Below, in pieces: positions 24,141 to 33,973 of a stretch of DNA of 64,000 nucleotides (the stretch's first letter is position 1; each line of letters starts with the position of its first letter). The notes beneath the pieces were generated by a model. The model worked only from the letters and a program-made list of their open reading frames with translations, had not been told where the DNA came from and searched no databases. The DNA comes from Methanoculleus caldifontis (GTDB taxonomy: Archaea > Halobacteriota > Methanomicrobia > Methanomicrobiales > Methanoculleaceae): NCBI RefSeq assembly GCF_032842345.1, contig NZ_WBKO01000003.1:62001-126000 (forward strand). Direction: 5' to 3'. The position numbers were made by a program, and so were the translations under genes.

Positions 24141-24460
24141 ATGGATACCGTCACCCGCGAGGCCGGTGGGGAGTGCGCGAGGATCATCCGCATTCTCCAG
24201 GGAAACAAGAGATACCTGGAAGAGACCTATCGCTTCGGGTCCATCGGCATCTTCGGCTCGTGCCGGCTTGGCGAGGAGCGCGAGGGGAGCGACGTGGACA
24301 TCCTGGTCGAGTTCTCCGAGGTGCCGGGGATCTTCGGGTTTCTCGAGGCTTCGAGCGGTACCTCTCCGAGATCCCCGGCCGAAAAGTGGACCTGGTCGAA
24401 AAGAGCGCGCTCAAACCCCGCATCGGCCGCCGCATCTTGAATGAGGTCATCTACGTATGA
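24141..24460 (+). pseudogene. mntA: frameshifted MNT-type nucleotidyltransferase antitoxin
   Basis: MDTVTREAGGECARIIRILQ, then the site GSCRLGEEREGSDVDILVEF, is intact up to GIFGFLE. The rest, GFERYLSEIPGRKVDLVEKS then ALKPRIGRRILNEVIYV, lies one base out of frame. A G lost at the GAGGC run (24345-24349) explains it. As written the protein ends in an unrelated Arg/Ser-rich tail. The downstream hepT overlaps by 4 bp and is intact. Confidence 0.75.
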
Positions 24461-24834
24461 CGGCTCCGCGGGACACCCTCGACTACCCGGACGATATCCT
24501 TGATGCCGTCGAGAAGATCGAGATCTTCACCCGGGGCATGTCGTATGAGGAATTCTCTGATGATGCCAGGACCGTCTATGCAGTCACGCGAGCGTTGGAA
24601 GTGATCGGCGAGGCGGCGAAGTGTATTCCCCGGGGGATCAGGGAGGATTATCCCGGGCACCCCTGGACTGAGATGGCTGGTATGCGCGACAAACTGATCC
24701 ACGCCTACTTCGGGATCAACAGGGCGACCATCTGGAGGACAATCCGGGAAGATATCCCTCCCTTCAGATCCGCGATGCAGGCCCTCCGGGATGACCTGGG
24801 CATGGACGGGTCCTCGAGCGGCGAGCGCCGGTAA
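24457..24834 (+). CDS. hepT: HepT-type HEPN ribonuclease toxin
   Basis: 125 aa with intact HEPN motif MRDKLIHAYFGI and family hallmarks ILDAVEKIEIFTRGMSYEEF and LEVIGEAAKCIP. Its antitoxin gene upstream is frameshifted, leaving an apparently functional toxin without its modifier unless another MNT (for example the one near 21 kb) supplies cross-protection. The ATG overlaps the end of the antitoxin's second frame. Confidence 0.85.
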   Translation: MTAPRDTLDYPDDILDAVEKIEIFTRGMSYEEFSDDARTVYAVTRALEVIGEAAKCIPRGIREDYPGHPWTEMAGMRDKLIHAYFGINRATIWRTIREDIPPFRSAMQALRDDLGMDGSSSGERR

Positions 24835-25040
24835 GCACCGATGGCGTCGGGAGGGTCCCGGTCCGCAACCGGTTCGGGACGGTTTAGTGCGGCGCTTCCG
24901 GTGCATGCCCTGTTCTGGCCCCACGGGACTGGTCTCCTCAACATCGTTGCATGCCCTTCCGGTCGGGCGTACGGCAGGGATTAAGAACCCGAGGGCAGTT
25001 GGCAACTGTCTTATTACTGTGGATATAACCACTCTCTTGA

Positions 25041-27299
<2,259 letters not shown>

Positions 27300-27305
27300 G
27301 AGGGT

Positions 27306-27418
27306 TCAGTCGAGCATCGCCCGGACCCGGCCCACGACCCGGTTCGCCGATGCCACCACATCGCGGGGCGTCGGCGAGCCTGGTAGACGCAGCCGTAGTA
27401 GCCGTCGCGGTAGTATCT
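27306..27418 (-). pseudogene. possible gene remnant in two frames
   Basis: On the minus strand, RYYRDGYYGCVYQA is followed, one base out of frame, by GSPTPRDVVASANRVVGRVR and AMLD-stop. Joined, they look like the end of a real protein, not random sequence. There is no plausible start; the upstream DNA is the double operator at 27459-27496, which could once have controlled this gene. Family not recognised. Confidence 0.3.
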
Positions 27419-27458
27419 TGCCCCGGGACCGGAAGGGTGAACGAGGCTCCGGAGGGTA

Positions 27459-27496
27459 TGTTCGTACCGTCGAACATATGTTCGGAATTCCGAACA
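27459..27496. promoter_or_regulatory. double operator, two copies of TGTTCG-N6-CGAACA
   Basis: TGTTCGTACCGTCGAACA (27459-27476) and TGTTCGGAATTCCGAACA (27479-27496) are 20 bp apart, two helical turns. The second is a perfect palindrome extending to 20 bp (27478-27497), and the junction CGAACATATGTTCG (27471-27484) is a third perfect palindrome. This looks like a site for a dimeric repressor binding cooperatively. It lies between the converging ends of recQ and the CARF-like gene, so its target is unclear. Confidence 0.7.
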
Positions 27497-27557
27497 TGCG
27501 GTGATCTGAGCCTGTCGGTGCGACCTCGTGGCCCGCGGAGACCTGTCCGCACGGCGA

Positions 27558-28409
27558 TCACGCCCCCGGACCGGGAATCAACCCGCTCACGCACGCGATA
27601 TGCTCCCCGGCCTGCGTGATCCGGATCGAGAAGTTCCGGCCCCGCCACTCCCGCTCCACGTAGCCCTGCTCTTCGAGTTCCCTGAGGTGGCCGCGGTTCG
27701 TCCGGTTCAGGAGCGCCCGCTTCTTCCCGGCCCGCAGGTAGCCGTCCCGCTCGGCCGTGTGCAGGTTTTCGTAGCCGTGGACGCTGGCGTCGTGGAAGAA
27801 CTCGATGATCTCCTCGCTTGTCATCCCCCCGGCCCCGGCCTCCTTGCGCCGGAAGAGCTCGACGAGAAGCCTGACGTTCTCCGGCCGGGGCATCATGATC
27901 CGGAACCGCTGGAAGACCTCGGTCCGGACGTCCTCGACGATCGAGAGGCCGTGCTCGCACTCCTCCCCGTCCCCCGTCGCGTAGCGGTCGGCGCCGACGT
28001 AGTAGAGCGGAACCTCGTGGACCATCGCAGCGAGCGTCACTGCGACCGAGGTCTTGCGCCCGCAGGAGGACATGTTGACGTAGACATCGTTCCCCGCCTC
28101 TTTCTCGGTGCGGATGAGGTAGGAAACGACTTTCAGGACGTCGAGAATATCGAACATCGCGACCGGGACGAACGTCACGGCGATCCCGAGGTCCTGCAGC
28201 CGCTCCGTCACCCGGCCGACGAAGTAGTGCTGTTTTTTGACCATGCCGGGATCGAGGTCGGCATCCGGTGGGACTGCGAGGATGTAGGCCCGGTCGGCCT
28301 TGTTCTTCGTGAACAGCGCCACCGCCCGGTCGATCTCGTGGCCGAGGGGGATGATGTGGACGACGTCGCGCAGCCCTCCCGCCGGGCTCCGGTCGATCTC
28401 ATCAGTCAT
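27558..28409 (-). CDS. CARF-like sensor with C-terminal winged helix (HFX_2341/DUF6293-type regulator)
   Basis: 283 aa from the ATG at 28409, which has GTGAGG just upstream (an in-frame GTG lies at 28436). The N-terminal Rossmann-like half (VVHIIPLGHEIDRAVALF, YVNMSSCGRKTSVAVTLAAM) resembles CARF domains, with the N-x-S-S-C-G-R-K-T turn in the ligand position. The C-terminal ~80 residues form a winged helix (LLNRTNRGHLRELEEQGYVE). I infer a ligand-responsive DNA-binding protein. It is divergent from the three-gene operon at 28490-31640 across an ~80-bp spacer, so it probably controls that operon. No CRISPR array is nearby. Confidence 0.75.
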   Translation of the reverse strand: MTDEIDRSPAGGLRDVVHIIPLGHEIDRAVALFTKNKADRAYILAVPPDADLDPGMVKKQHYFVGRVTERLQDLGIAVTFVPVAMFDILDVLKVVSYLIRTEKEAGNDVYVNMSSCGRKTSVAVTLAAMVHEVPLYYVGADRYATGDGEECEHGLSIVEDVRTEVFQRFRIMMPRPENVRLLVELFRRKEAGAGGMTSEEIIEFFHDASVHGYENLHTAERDGYLRAGKKRALLNRTNRGHLRELEEQGYVEREWRGRNFSIRITQAGEHIACVSGLIPGPGA

Positions 28410-28489
28410 GTTCCTCACAATATTCACTAAATACACGTGAAGATGTTAATGTTTCGGTCCTGCGCATCCCCTATAGGAGGTATCACACC

Positions 28490-28864
28490 ATGAGAACCAA
28501 TCTCCAGGGTCTTGCCGGGCGGCGGATGGAACTGACCGCCGTATTCTGGCAGTACGGAACTTACCGGCACAACGGCCGCTGCGGGAAATCCATCCTGCTC
28601 CGGCAAGTCAGCGACCGCTCCGGCCGGCTGCTCGCCGACCATATCTGGATCAATTATACCGCCGGGTTCGACGCGGCAGGAGAGTTCTCCCGCGGCGATC
28701 TCGTCCGGTTCGCGGCCACGGTCGCCGAGTACGTCAAGGGCTACCGGGGGGAGAAGATCGACGACCGGCTGTTACGGCCGCCGGCGGTCGACTACTGCCT
28801 GAAATTTCCCCGCAGGGTAGAGAGGATCGGCAGGGCCGCCTGCCCGGAGGCGAGGCGATGCTGA
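28490..28864 (+). CDS. small OB-fold-like protein, first gene of a three-gene operon
   Basis: 124 aa. The pattern ILLRQVSDRSGRLLADHIWI-NYTAGF, then GDLVRFAATVAEYVKGYRGE, resembles a widespread small beta-barrel (OB-like) family in which DHxWxNxTxGF and GDxxxFxAxVxxYxKGYxG are conserved; nucleic-acid binding is inferred, not shown. Strong ribosome site AGGAGG at 28476-28481. It overlaps the next gene by 7 bp. Confidence 0.6.
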   Translation: MRTNLQGLAGRRMELTAVFWQYGTYRHNGRCGKSILLRQVSDRSGRLLADHIWINYTAGFDAAGEFSRGDLVRFAATVAEYVKGYRGEKIDDRLLRPPAVDYCLKFPRRVERIGRAACPEARRC

Positions 28865-29625
28865 TGGAGGAGCACCGGCAGGAAGAGGCCGGCCGGCTGC
28901 TTGCCGACCTCGATTTCTCGGCCCTCTACCGGGAGTACGCGTGGCGGAACGACACCTGGGAGAAGGGATTCCCCGACATCCTCCGGCTTGAACGGGAGGT
29001 GACGGTCGCCGCCAGGAGCCGGACCCTCGGCCTCGACCACGTGCGGCAGGTCGCCCGCTGGGGCGGCCTTGCGGGCCGATTCGACTGTCCCGACCCGCTC
29101 GCCGTCACCCTCTATGTCGGCGATGCCCCGGCATACTGGCTGGTGCGTGACTCCGGGGAGACCGTCCGGGATATCGAGCGGCAGGTCCGGGGATTCGGGC
29201 CGACATACGCGAGTAAACTCCTCCGCTTCGCCGTTCCGCAGGTCTTCGGGGCGCTGGACACCCGGCTGGTCCGGGTCTTCGGCCGCGGCGACCCCGCGAT
29301 GCAGCGGTATGCTCTGCTTGACCTCGCCGCGGAGCAGTTTGGCAGCCGGTGGGCGATCCCCGTGACGCAGCCGGGATGGCCCGGGGAGTACGGGACCTGG
29401 ACCGGAGTCCTGCACGCGCTCGCGAGCGCCCTCAACCGGGAGGAGGTCTGCTGCCCGCACCCGGCGGGGTTCGCCGCCGCGGGCCTCCGGAGCCGTGGCA
29501 TCTGGGTTGCGGCGGACGTGGAGATGGCGCTCTTCTCCTACGCCTCAGCGGTCGTCCGGGAGCCGTTCAAAAGCGAAACCCGGATGAGGGAGCAGCGGGA
29601 AGACTCAATCACGGGAGCGGTATGA
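28858..29625 (+). CDS. HhH-GPD/DNA-glycosylase-like protein, second gene of the operon
   Basis: 255 aa. The centre reads ERQVRGFGPTYASKLLRFAV-PQVFGALDTRLVRVFG: a helix-hairpin-helix-like G-F-G turn followed by an acid in the DTRL segment, as in OGG-fold base-excision glycosylases. No Fe-S Cys cluster. A catalytic Lys is possible (K in YASKLL) but unproven. Flanking overlaps (7 bp upstream, 4 bp ATGA downstream) show tight translational coupling. Function is inferred from pattern only. Confidence 0.55.
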   Translation: MLMEEHRQEEAGRLLADLDFSALYREYAWRNDTWEKGFPDILRLEREVTVAARSRTLGLDHVRQVARWGGLAGRFDCPDPLAVTLYVGDAPAYWLVRDSGETVRDIERQVRGFGPTYASKLLRFAVPQVFGALDTRLVRVFGRGDPAMQRYALLDLAAEQFGSRWAIPVTQPGWPGEYGTWTGVLHALASALNREEVCCPHPAGFAAAGLRSRGIWVAADVEMALFSYASAVVREPFKSETRMREQREDSITGAV

Positions 29626-31640
29626 TGGCGCATAACGAACGGTGCAGGGCGTGTAAGAAGACGGTACAGGCGATGCTTGAGAAGATCTACGGCAGGGTGG
29701 AGCCGAACTACCAGATTGGCCTTGGAACCCGGCCGGAAGATTACGCCGGGGAGGCGGTCTATCCGGCGCTGTCGAGGGTATATGACGCTCTCCAGGAGCA
29801 CAGGGGCTATGGTGACTTCGTCCGGGCAGAACGCATAGCCGCCGACTTCTTTGTCCCTGAGCCGGGGTTTGTCGTGGAATTCGACGAGTCGCAGCACTTC
29901 ACGAAGCCGCGGCTGATCGCGCTGGAGAACTACCCGGCCGCGATGCAGGCCGGGTATTCGGTCCCGCGGTGGAAGGAACTCTGTGCGAGCCTCGATAGGC
30001 GTGACAACGATCCCCCATACCGGGACGAGCAGCGTGCCTGGTACGACACGCTCCGCGATTTCCTGCCGGAGATCAAGGGATATCTGCCGACGGTGAGGCT
30101 GTATTCGCGCGAGATGGTCTGGTGCGAGCTTGATCCGGAGAAGCCGGGGGATGTGGAGAGATTCGGAGATCTGCTGGCACAGAAACGTGGATCCCCGGAT
30201 AACGTTCAGGCCGGCGAGCTAGGGAATGAGAACAAGGCAGACAACTGGATTGTAACGGTCACCCTCCGTTCAGACCGGGCTGCCCTGGAAGAGAAGGATC
30301 CGAAGTACAATGGCGTGAGAATCAACGAGTTGAAGCTGATCATAAGCGAGATCCTTGCTCAGACCCGAGGGGATGGCGTCATACTCTTCCCCGGGGGCTG
30401 GGTCCATACCGGCTTTGAGCCTGCCGAGTCGATCTATCCTGTGTTAGAAGGCGAGATCAAGCAGGTGCTCAGCATGACTGACCGCGACGTCATTGCCTGT
30501 GTCGGTGTAGACGGAAAGTATGATCGTCCTCTGGAGGATGACCCGTATGATCAGGATCAGATCGCAGTCGCGGTAAGCAAGTCCGGCATCATTGCAGCGG
30601 GTCGGAAATTCTATCCCACGAATGAAGAAGAGCGAAAGCACATTACGCTTGCCGATTCATATCTGGCCCGCCAGAACGGGTTCCCCCGGACATTCGATCT
30701 GAACGGAACTCGGTACTTCCTTTTCGTCTGCTATGATATCTATGGCCCCAGATCCGACCCCGATCGGTATTCCAATCCCGGTGTCGATATTGGGCTGAAT
30801 CTGATCCACCGGTTCTGCCCGAAAGGCGAAGGCCCTTCCCAGGAGAACTACTTCCCCCGGTATGGGTTCGCGGGCGCTTCGAAGATCTGGGGAATACCGA
30901 TCTTTGGTACCGGCATCTACTACCGGCGAGATATCCCCGCCGATTGGCCGACAGGGGTCTACTGGAAACCGGGAGGTCGGGTGCGATGCACCTACGAGGA
31001 GATCGCGCTGCCGGTCGATCGAAGCATCGGACCGATCTCCGTCCCGGAAGGCCACGTAGAAGTCAGGGTGTTCTCTGATATCCGGCGTAATCTCAACTCA
31101 ATGCAGGTTCCTGCACCTGCAAGGGTCGAGAAAGGTCCGCAGGTAGCGGTTCAGAAGAGTGCCAGACCCCGTGTGCAGCCAGGGAGAGATGCTTTTGCAA
31201 ATGTCGTCACAGCATTCGAAGCCAAAAGCCGGTTCCCCAGGGGGTTGCAAAGGAAGTTTGCCGGCCGGGATCAGTGCCGGTACTCGTTCCCTGCTTGGCA
31301 GCGGATCAACGATAAGCCAATCAAGTACGTTTGCTACGAGTTTAACGACTGGATTGGCCATGGGAAGCCGGAGATCTCGGTTGAAGTGCTCTTCGGTCTT
31401 GAAGCGTTCAGGGATATTGCGGAGATCATCCATGCACGGGCGCCGGCGGTGCAGGAGAGACTCCCACATGCCGCTGAACTGAACTGGAAGACATCCACCC
31501 GTGGATGGCTCCGGCTACAATACTCATTCCCTGACACGGTGGAGCCGGGCCTCATCGCTGATTCAATGGCGGTTCTCGTCGAAGAAACCCGCGAGACAGT
31601 GAATAACTGGCTGAAAGAGAGAGGAATGAGCCATTACTGA
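29622..31640 (+). CDS. nuclease-like / nitrilase-like fusion protein, third gene of the operon
   Basis: 672 aa. Residues 8-11 form a CRAC zinc-type knuckle. 75-92 (DFFVPEPGFVVEFDESQHF) fit a Vsr/DUF559-like PD-(D/E)xK nuclease core: D75, E86, D88. 205-480 resemble the carbon-nitrogen hydrolase fold: VILFPGGWVHTG, AGRKFYP (K329) and YFLFVCYDIYGPR (C370); the usual FPE glutamate is replaced by FPGG, so amidase chemistry is doubtful. 525-672 (AKSRFPRG..., KPIKYVCYEFNDWIGHGKPE, ...) resemble a DUF4268-like region. Codon use is less GC-rich than nif genes. I know of no described system with this fusion. Confidence 0.6.
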   Translation: MMAHNERCRACKKTVQAMLEKIYGRVEPNYQIGLGTRPEDYAGEAVYPALSRVYDALQEHRGYGDFVRAERIAADFFVPEPGFVVEFDESQHFTKPRLIALENYPAAMQAGYSVPRWKELCASLDRRDNDPPYRDEQRAWYDTLRDFLPEIKGYLPTVRLYSREMVWCELDPEKPGDVERFGDLLAQKRGSPDNVQAGELGNENKADNWIVTVTLRSDRAALEEKDPKYNGVRINELKLIISEILAQTRGDGVILFPGGWVHTGFEPAESIYPVLEGEIKQVLSMTDRDVIACVGVDGKYDRPLEDDPYDQDQIAVAVSKSGIIAAGRKFYPTNEEERKHITLADSYLARQNGFPRTFDLNGTRYFLFVCYDIYGPRSDPDRYSNPGVDIGLNLIHRFCPKGEGPSQENYFPRYGFAGASKIWGIPIFGTGIYYRRDIPADWPTGVYWKPGGRVRCTYEEIALPVDRSIGPISVPEGHVEVRVFSDIRRNLNSMQVPAPARVEKGPQVAVQKSARPRVQPGRDAFANVVTAFEAKSRFPRGLQRKFAGRDQCRYSFPAWQRINDKPIKYVCYEFNDWIGHGKPEISVEVLFGLEAFRDIAEIIHARAPAVQERLPHAAELNWKTSTRGWLRLQYSFPDTVEPGLIADSMAVLVEETRETVNNWLKERGMSHY

Positions 31641-31664
31641 CCTGGTGTAGAGGCCAGCTCCCTA

Positions 31665-31698
31665 AGTACTAATCTGGATTAGTACTAATCAGGATTAG
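31665..31698. repeat. tandem palindromes of 16-bp period (operator- or terminator-like)
   Basis: AGTACTAATC-TG-GATTAGTACT (31665-31686) is a perfect inverted repeat, and CTAATC-AG-GATTAG (31685-31698) follows. The same DNA reads as two direct copies of TACTAATCnGGATTAG, 16 bp apart. It lies 25 bp after the operon's last stop and before degenerate genes. Confidence 0.6.
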
Positions 31699-31701
31699 GG
31701 T

Positions 31702-31905
31702 TTCGTCGGCCGCGAGACCGGGCGGGCCTTGCTCGATGAGGGGCGGCGTCTCGTGCAGAAAGCGGAGCACGTCCGGCACGATCCCTATCCGAACGAGCGC
31801 TTCTGCCTTGTTGCCGGGGGCATCGAAGGAAAGGACCGGCTCCGCGAGGAGGGGCTCCTCGCCTACGACCTCACTGACATCGAGGCGGCGTGCAGTGCCG
31901 GGTAG
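31702..31905 (+). pseudogene. unidentified gene remnant
   Basis: The open frame reads FVGRETGRALLDEGRRLVQK, then AEHVRHDPYPNERFCLVAGG and IEGKDRLREEGLLAYDLTDI, ending at the TAG at 31903. Composition is strongly protein-like, but no start codon or ribosome site precedes it; the upstream DNA is the palindrome. Probably the 3' end of a lost gene. Family not recognised. Confidence 0.4.
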
Positions 31906-32249
31906 GCTGCGGCCGGGTTTGTTGTCTGAAAACTGAACCCTTTTTGTACCCATATGTTATCCGCGAGAACCTCTCTTCCTTGCAGAATATCGAGTGCATA
32001 TTCATCCACGGATCGTTTGCAAAGGGGACCGCAGGGGGAAGGAGCGATATCGACCTCTTCATCGTCGGCGACGTGGACGAAAGGGTGCTGATCCCGCTCG
32101 TGAATGCGAGCGAGCGTGCGACCAACCGCGAGATCAACTACACGCTCATGCATGCTAGCGAGTTTGCACGGCGAAAGGAGGGCGGCGATCCTTTCGTGAA
32201 GAATGTAATGGGTGAGAGAAAGATCATGAATCGTCGGGACCTGCGATGA
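31890..32249 (+). pseudogene. 5'-truncated nucleotidyltransferase of the wHTH-MNT type
   Basis: The region from ~31935 encodes the nucleotidyltransferase half only: YPYVIRENLSSLQNIECIFI, then HGSFAKGTAGGRSDIDLFIV (G-S-x10-D-x-D), ending in DPFVKNVMGERKI as in the intact homologue at 23475. The winged-helix half is absent; the upstream codons merge into an unrelated remnant. The GTG at 31890 is the only start in frame and looks accidental. Its stop overlaps the HEPN remnant's ATG. Confidence 0.6.
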
Positions 32250-32364
32250 TTGAGGATCTTGAGAGGCAGGGGCTGATCAGGAGGCTCCCTTCCGACACGA
32301 GGCAGAATTTGCGGTGAGGGCGGCCGGGGCTCTGATGCAGAAGATCGAGACGCTCCTTGCATGA
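32246..32364 (+). pseudogene. internally deleted HEPN toxin
   Basis: MIEDLERQGLIRRLPSDTRQ is the N-terminus of the HEPN proteins that follow wHTH-MNT genes, but the frame stops after 23 codons. In the next frame, EAEFAVRAAGALMQKIETLL followed by A-stop is the C-terminus of the same family. The ~80-90 residues that should lie between, including the R-x4-H motif, are deleted. The ATG overlaps the stop of the upstream nucleotidyltransferase, the normal pair layout. Confidence 0.55.
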
Positions 32365-32426
32365 TCTCTGTTTCTCGGCCGCGAGGGTTCCCGCCATTCA
32401 CCTCGCCGAAAGACCGGCGGCCCCCC

Positions 32427-33158
32427 CTACCCGTGGTGCCTCCCGCACCCGCACGCGAACTCCGCGATGAACCCCTCCCTTCCCGACGCCAGCACCTCGC
32501 CGGGCGTCCCCTCGAAGACGACCCTCCCCTCCTCCATGACGCAGACCTTATCGCCGAGTTCGAGGGCGTCGCGGAGCGCGTGGGTGACGAGGACGCAGGG
32601 GATTCCGGCGGCCCGGATCGTCTCGCGGAGTTCGCGGCGCATCTCTCCCTGGACGCGGACGTCGACCGCGGCGAGCGGTTCGTCGAGGAGGAGGAGATCG
32701 GGCCTGACCGCGAGTGCCCGGGCGAGCGCCACCCGCTGGCGCTGCCCGCCGGAGAGCCGGCCGACGTTGACGCCCGCGAGGTCGGAGAGGTGCATGCGTC
32801 CGAGTTCCCCGGCGACGCGGGCGGCGATCTCCTGTCGCGGGACCTTCCGGCACCGGAGGCCGAACGCGACGTTCTCGAAGACCGAGAGGTGCGGGAAGAG
32901 GGCGTAGGACTGGAAGAGGTGGCCGATGCTCCGGTCTTCGACCGGGACGTCGATCCGCCGTGCGTCCGAATAGAGCACCCGGCCTGCAAGGGCGATCTCC
33001 CCGCGGTCCGGGGCGAGCAGTCCTGAGACCAGGTTGAGGACGGTCGACTTGCCGGCCCCGTTCTCCCCGATCAGGACGAGGGTCTCCCCCGGCCCGACCG
33101 AGAGGGAGACGTCGAGTTCGTAGTCCCGCAACTGTTTTACGGCACGCATGGAGAGCAT
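32427..33158 (-). CDS. modC: molybdate/tungstate ABC transporter ATP-binding protein
   Basis: 243 aa. Walker A GENGAGKST (~32-40), ABC signature LSGGQRQRVALARAL, Walker B LLLLDEPLAAVD, and H-loop VTHALRDALELG. It lacks the C-terminal molybdate-binding TOBE/MOP domain of bacterial ModC, ending instead in a Cys/His tail (EFACGCGRHHG) that might bind metal. It energises uptake with ModB. The ATG overlaps the modB stop (TGATG). The cargo is inferred from adjacency to nif and modA. Confidence 0.88.
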   Translation of the reverse strand: MLSMRAVKQLRDYELDVSLSVGPGETLVLIGENGAGKSTVLNLVSGLLAPDRGEIALAGRVLYSDARRIDVPVEDRSIGHLFQSYALFPHLSVFENVAFGLRCRKVPRQEIAARVAGELGRMHLSDLAGVNVGRLSGGQRQRVALARALAVRPDLLLLDEPLAAVDVRVQGEMRRELRETIRAAGIPCVLVTHALRDALELGDKVCVMEEGRVVFEGTPGEVLASGREGFIAEFACGCGRHHG

Positions 33159-33973
33159 CAGACGGCCCTCCGGGTAGTGTACCGGACCGCGAGGATCACG
33201 GCAAACGAGATGATCACGAGGACGATCGCGATGCTGATCGCGTCGGAAAGGTCTCCCTGCATCGTCGTGTAGATCGCGAGCGGCATCGTCTGCGTCCGGC
33301 CCTGGAAGTTGCCGGCGAACATGATCGTCGCGCCGAACTCCCCCAGCGCCCGGGCGAACGAGAGGATCGCCCCGGAGATAAGGCCGCTCCACGCGAGCGG
33401 GATCGAGACGCGGAAGAGGACGGCGAGCCTCGATGCCCCGAGCGTCCGTGCCGCGTCCTCGTACTGCGGGTCGACCGCCTCGAAACTCGCCCTCGCCTGC
33501 CGGATGTAGAACGGGGAGGCGACGAAGACCTGCGCGAGGATGACCGCGACGGTCGTGAACGCGACGTTGATCCCGAGCCCGTCGAGGAACTCCCCGACGA
33601 CGCCCCGGCGGCCGAAGGCCATCAGGAGCGCGATGCCCGCCACTGCTGGCGGGAGGACGATGGGGAGGTCCGTGAGGGTATCGACGATCTCCCGGCCGCG
33701 GTAGCGCACCCGCGCGTTGACGTAGGAGAGCGGCGTCCCGAAGAGAACGACGATCGCGGTGCTTACCGAGGCGGTGGCGAGGGAGAGCACGAGCGCGTCG
33801 ACGACGACCGGCTGCTGCAGCGACTGGATGAACGCCTCGGGGGTGATCCGCAGGAAGAGCGAGGCTATCGGGACCGTCACGAAGAGGAGGAAGCCCGAGA
33901 TGAGGCAGAAGACGAGGAGGGAGAGAACTGTCCCTCCGGGTCTTGCGGCCCTATCGGACCGGGTCGAATCCAT
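33158..33973 (-). CDS. modB: molybdate/tungstate ABC transporter permease
   Basis: 271 aa with about six membrane helices. The EAA loop required for contact with the ATPase is EDAARTLGASRLAVLFRVSI-PLAWSGLISG. It begins MDSTRSDRAARPGG and overlaps the modA stop by 23 bp. Typical ModB fold; acts in the cytoplasmic membrane. It supplies oxyanion for the molybdenum nitrogenase cofactor (and molybdopterin enzymes). Confidence 0.9.
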   Translation of the reverse strand: MDSTRSDRAARPGGTVLSLLVFCLISGFLLFVTVPIASLFLRITPEAFIQSLQQPVVVDALVLSLATASVSTAIVVLFGTPLSYVNARVRYRGREIVDTLTDLPIVLPPAVAGIALLMAFGRRGVVGEFLDGLGINVAFTTVAVILAQVFVASPFYIRQARASFEAVDPQYEDAARTLGASRLAVLFRVSIPLAWSGLISGAILSFARALGEFGATIMFAGNFQGRTQTMPLAIYTTMQGDLSDAISIAIVLVIISFAVILAVRYTTRRAV

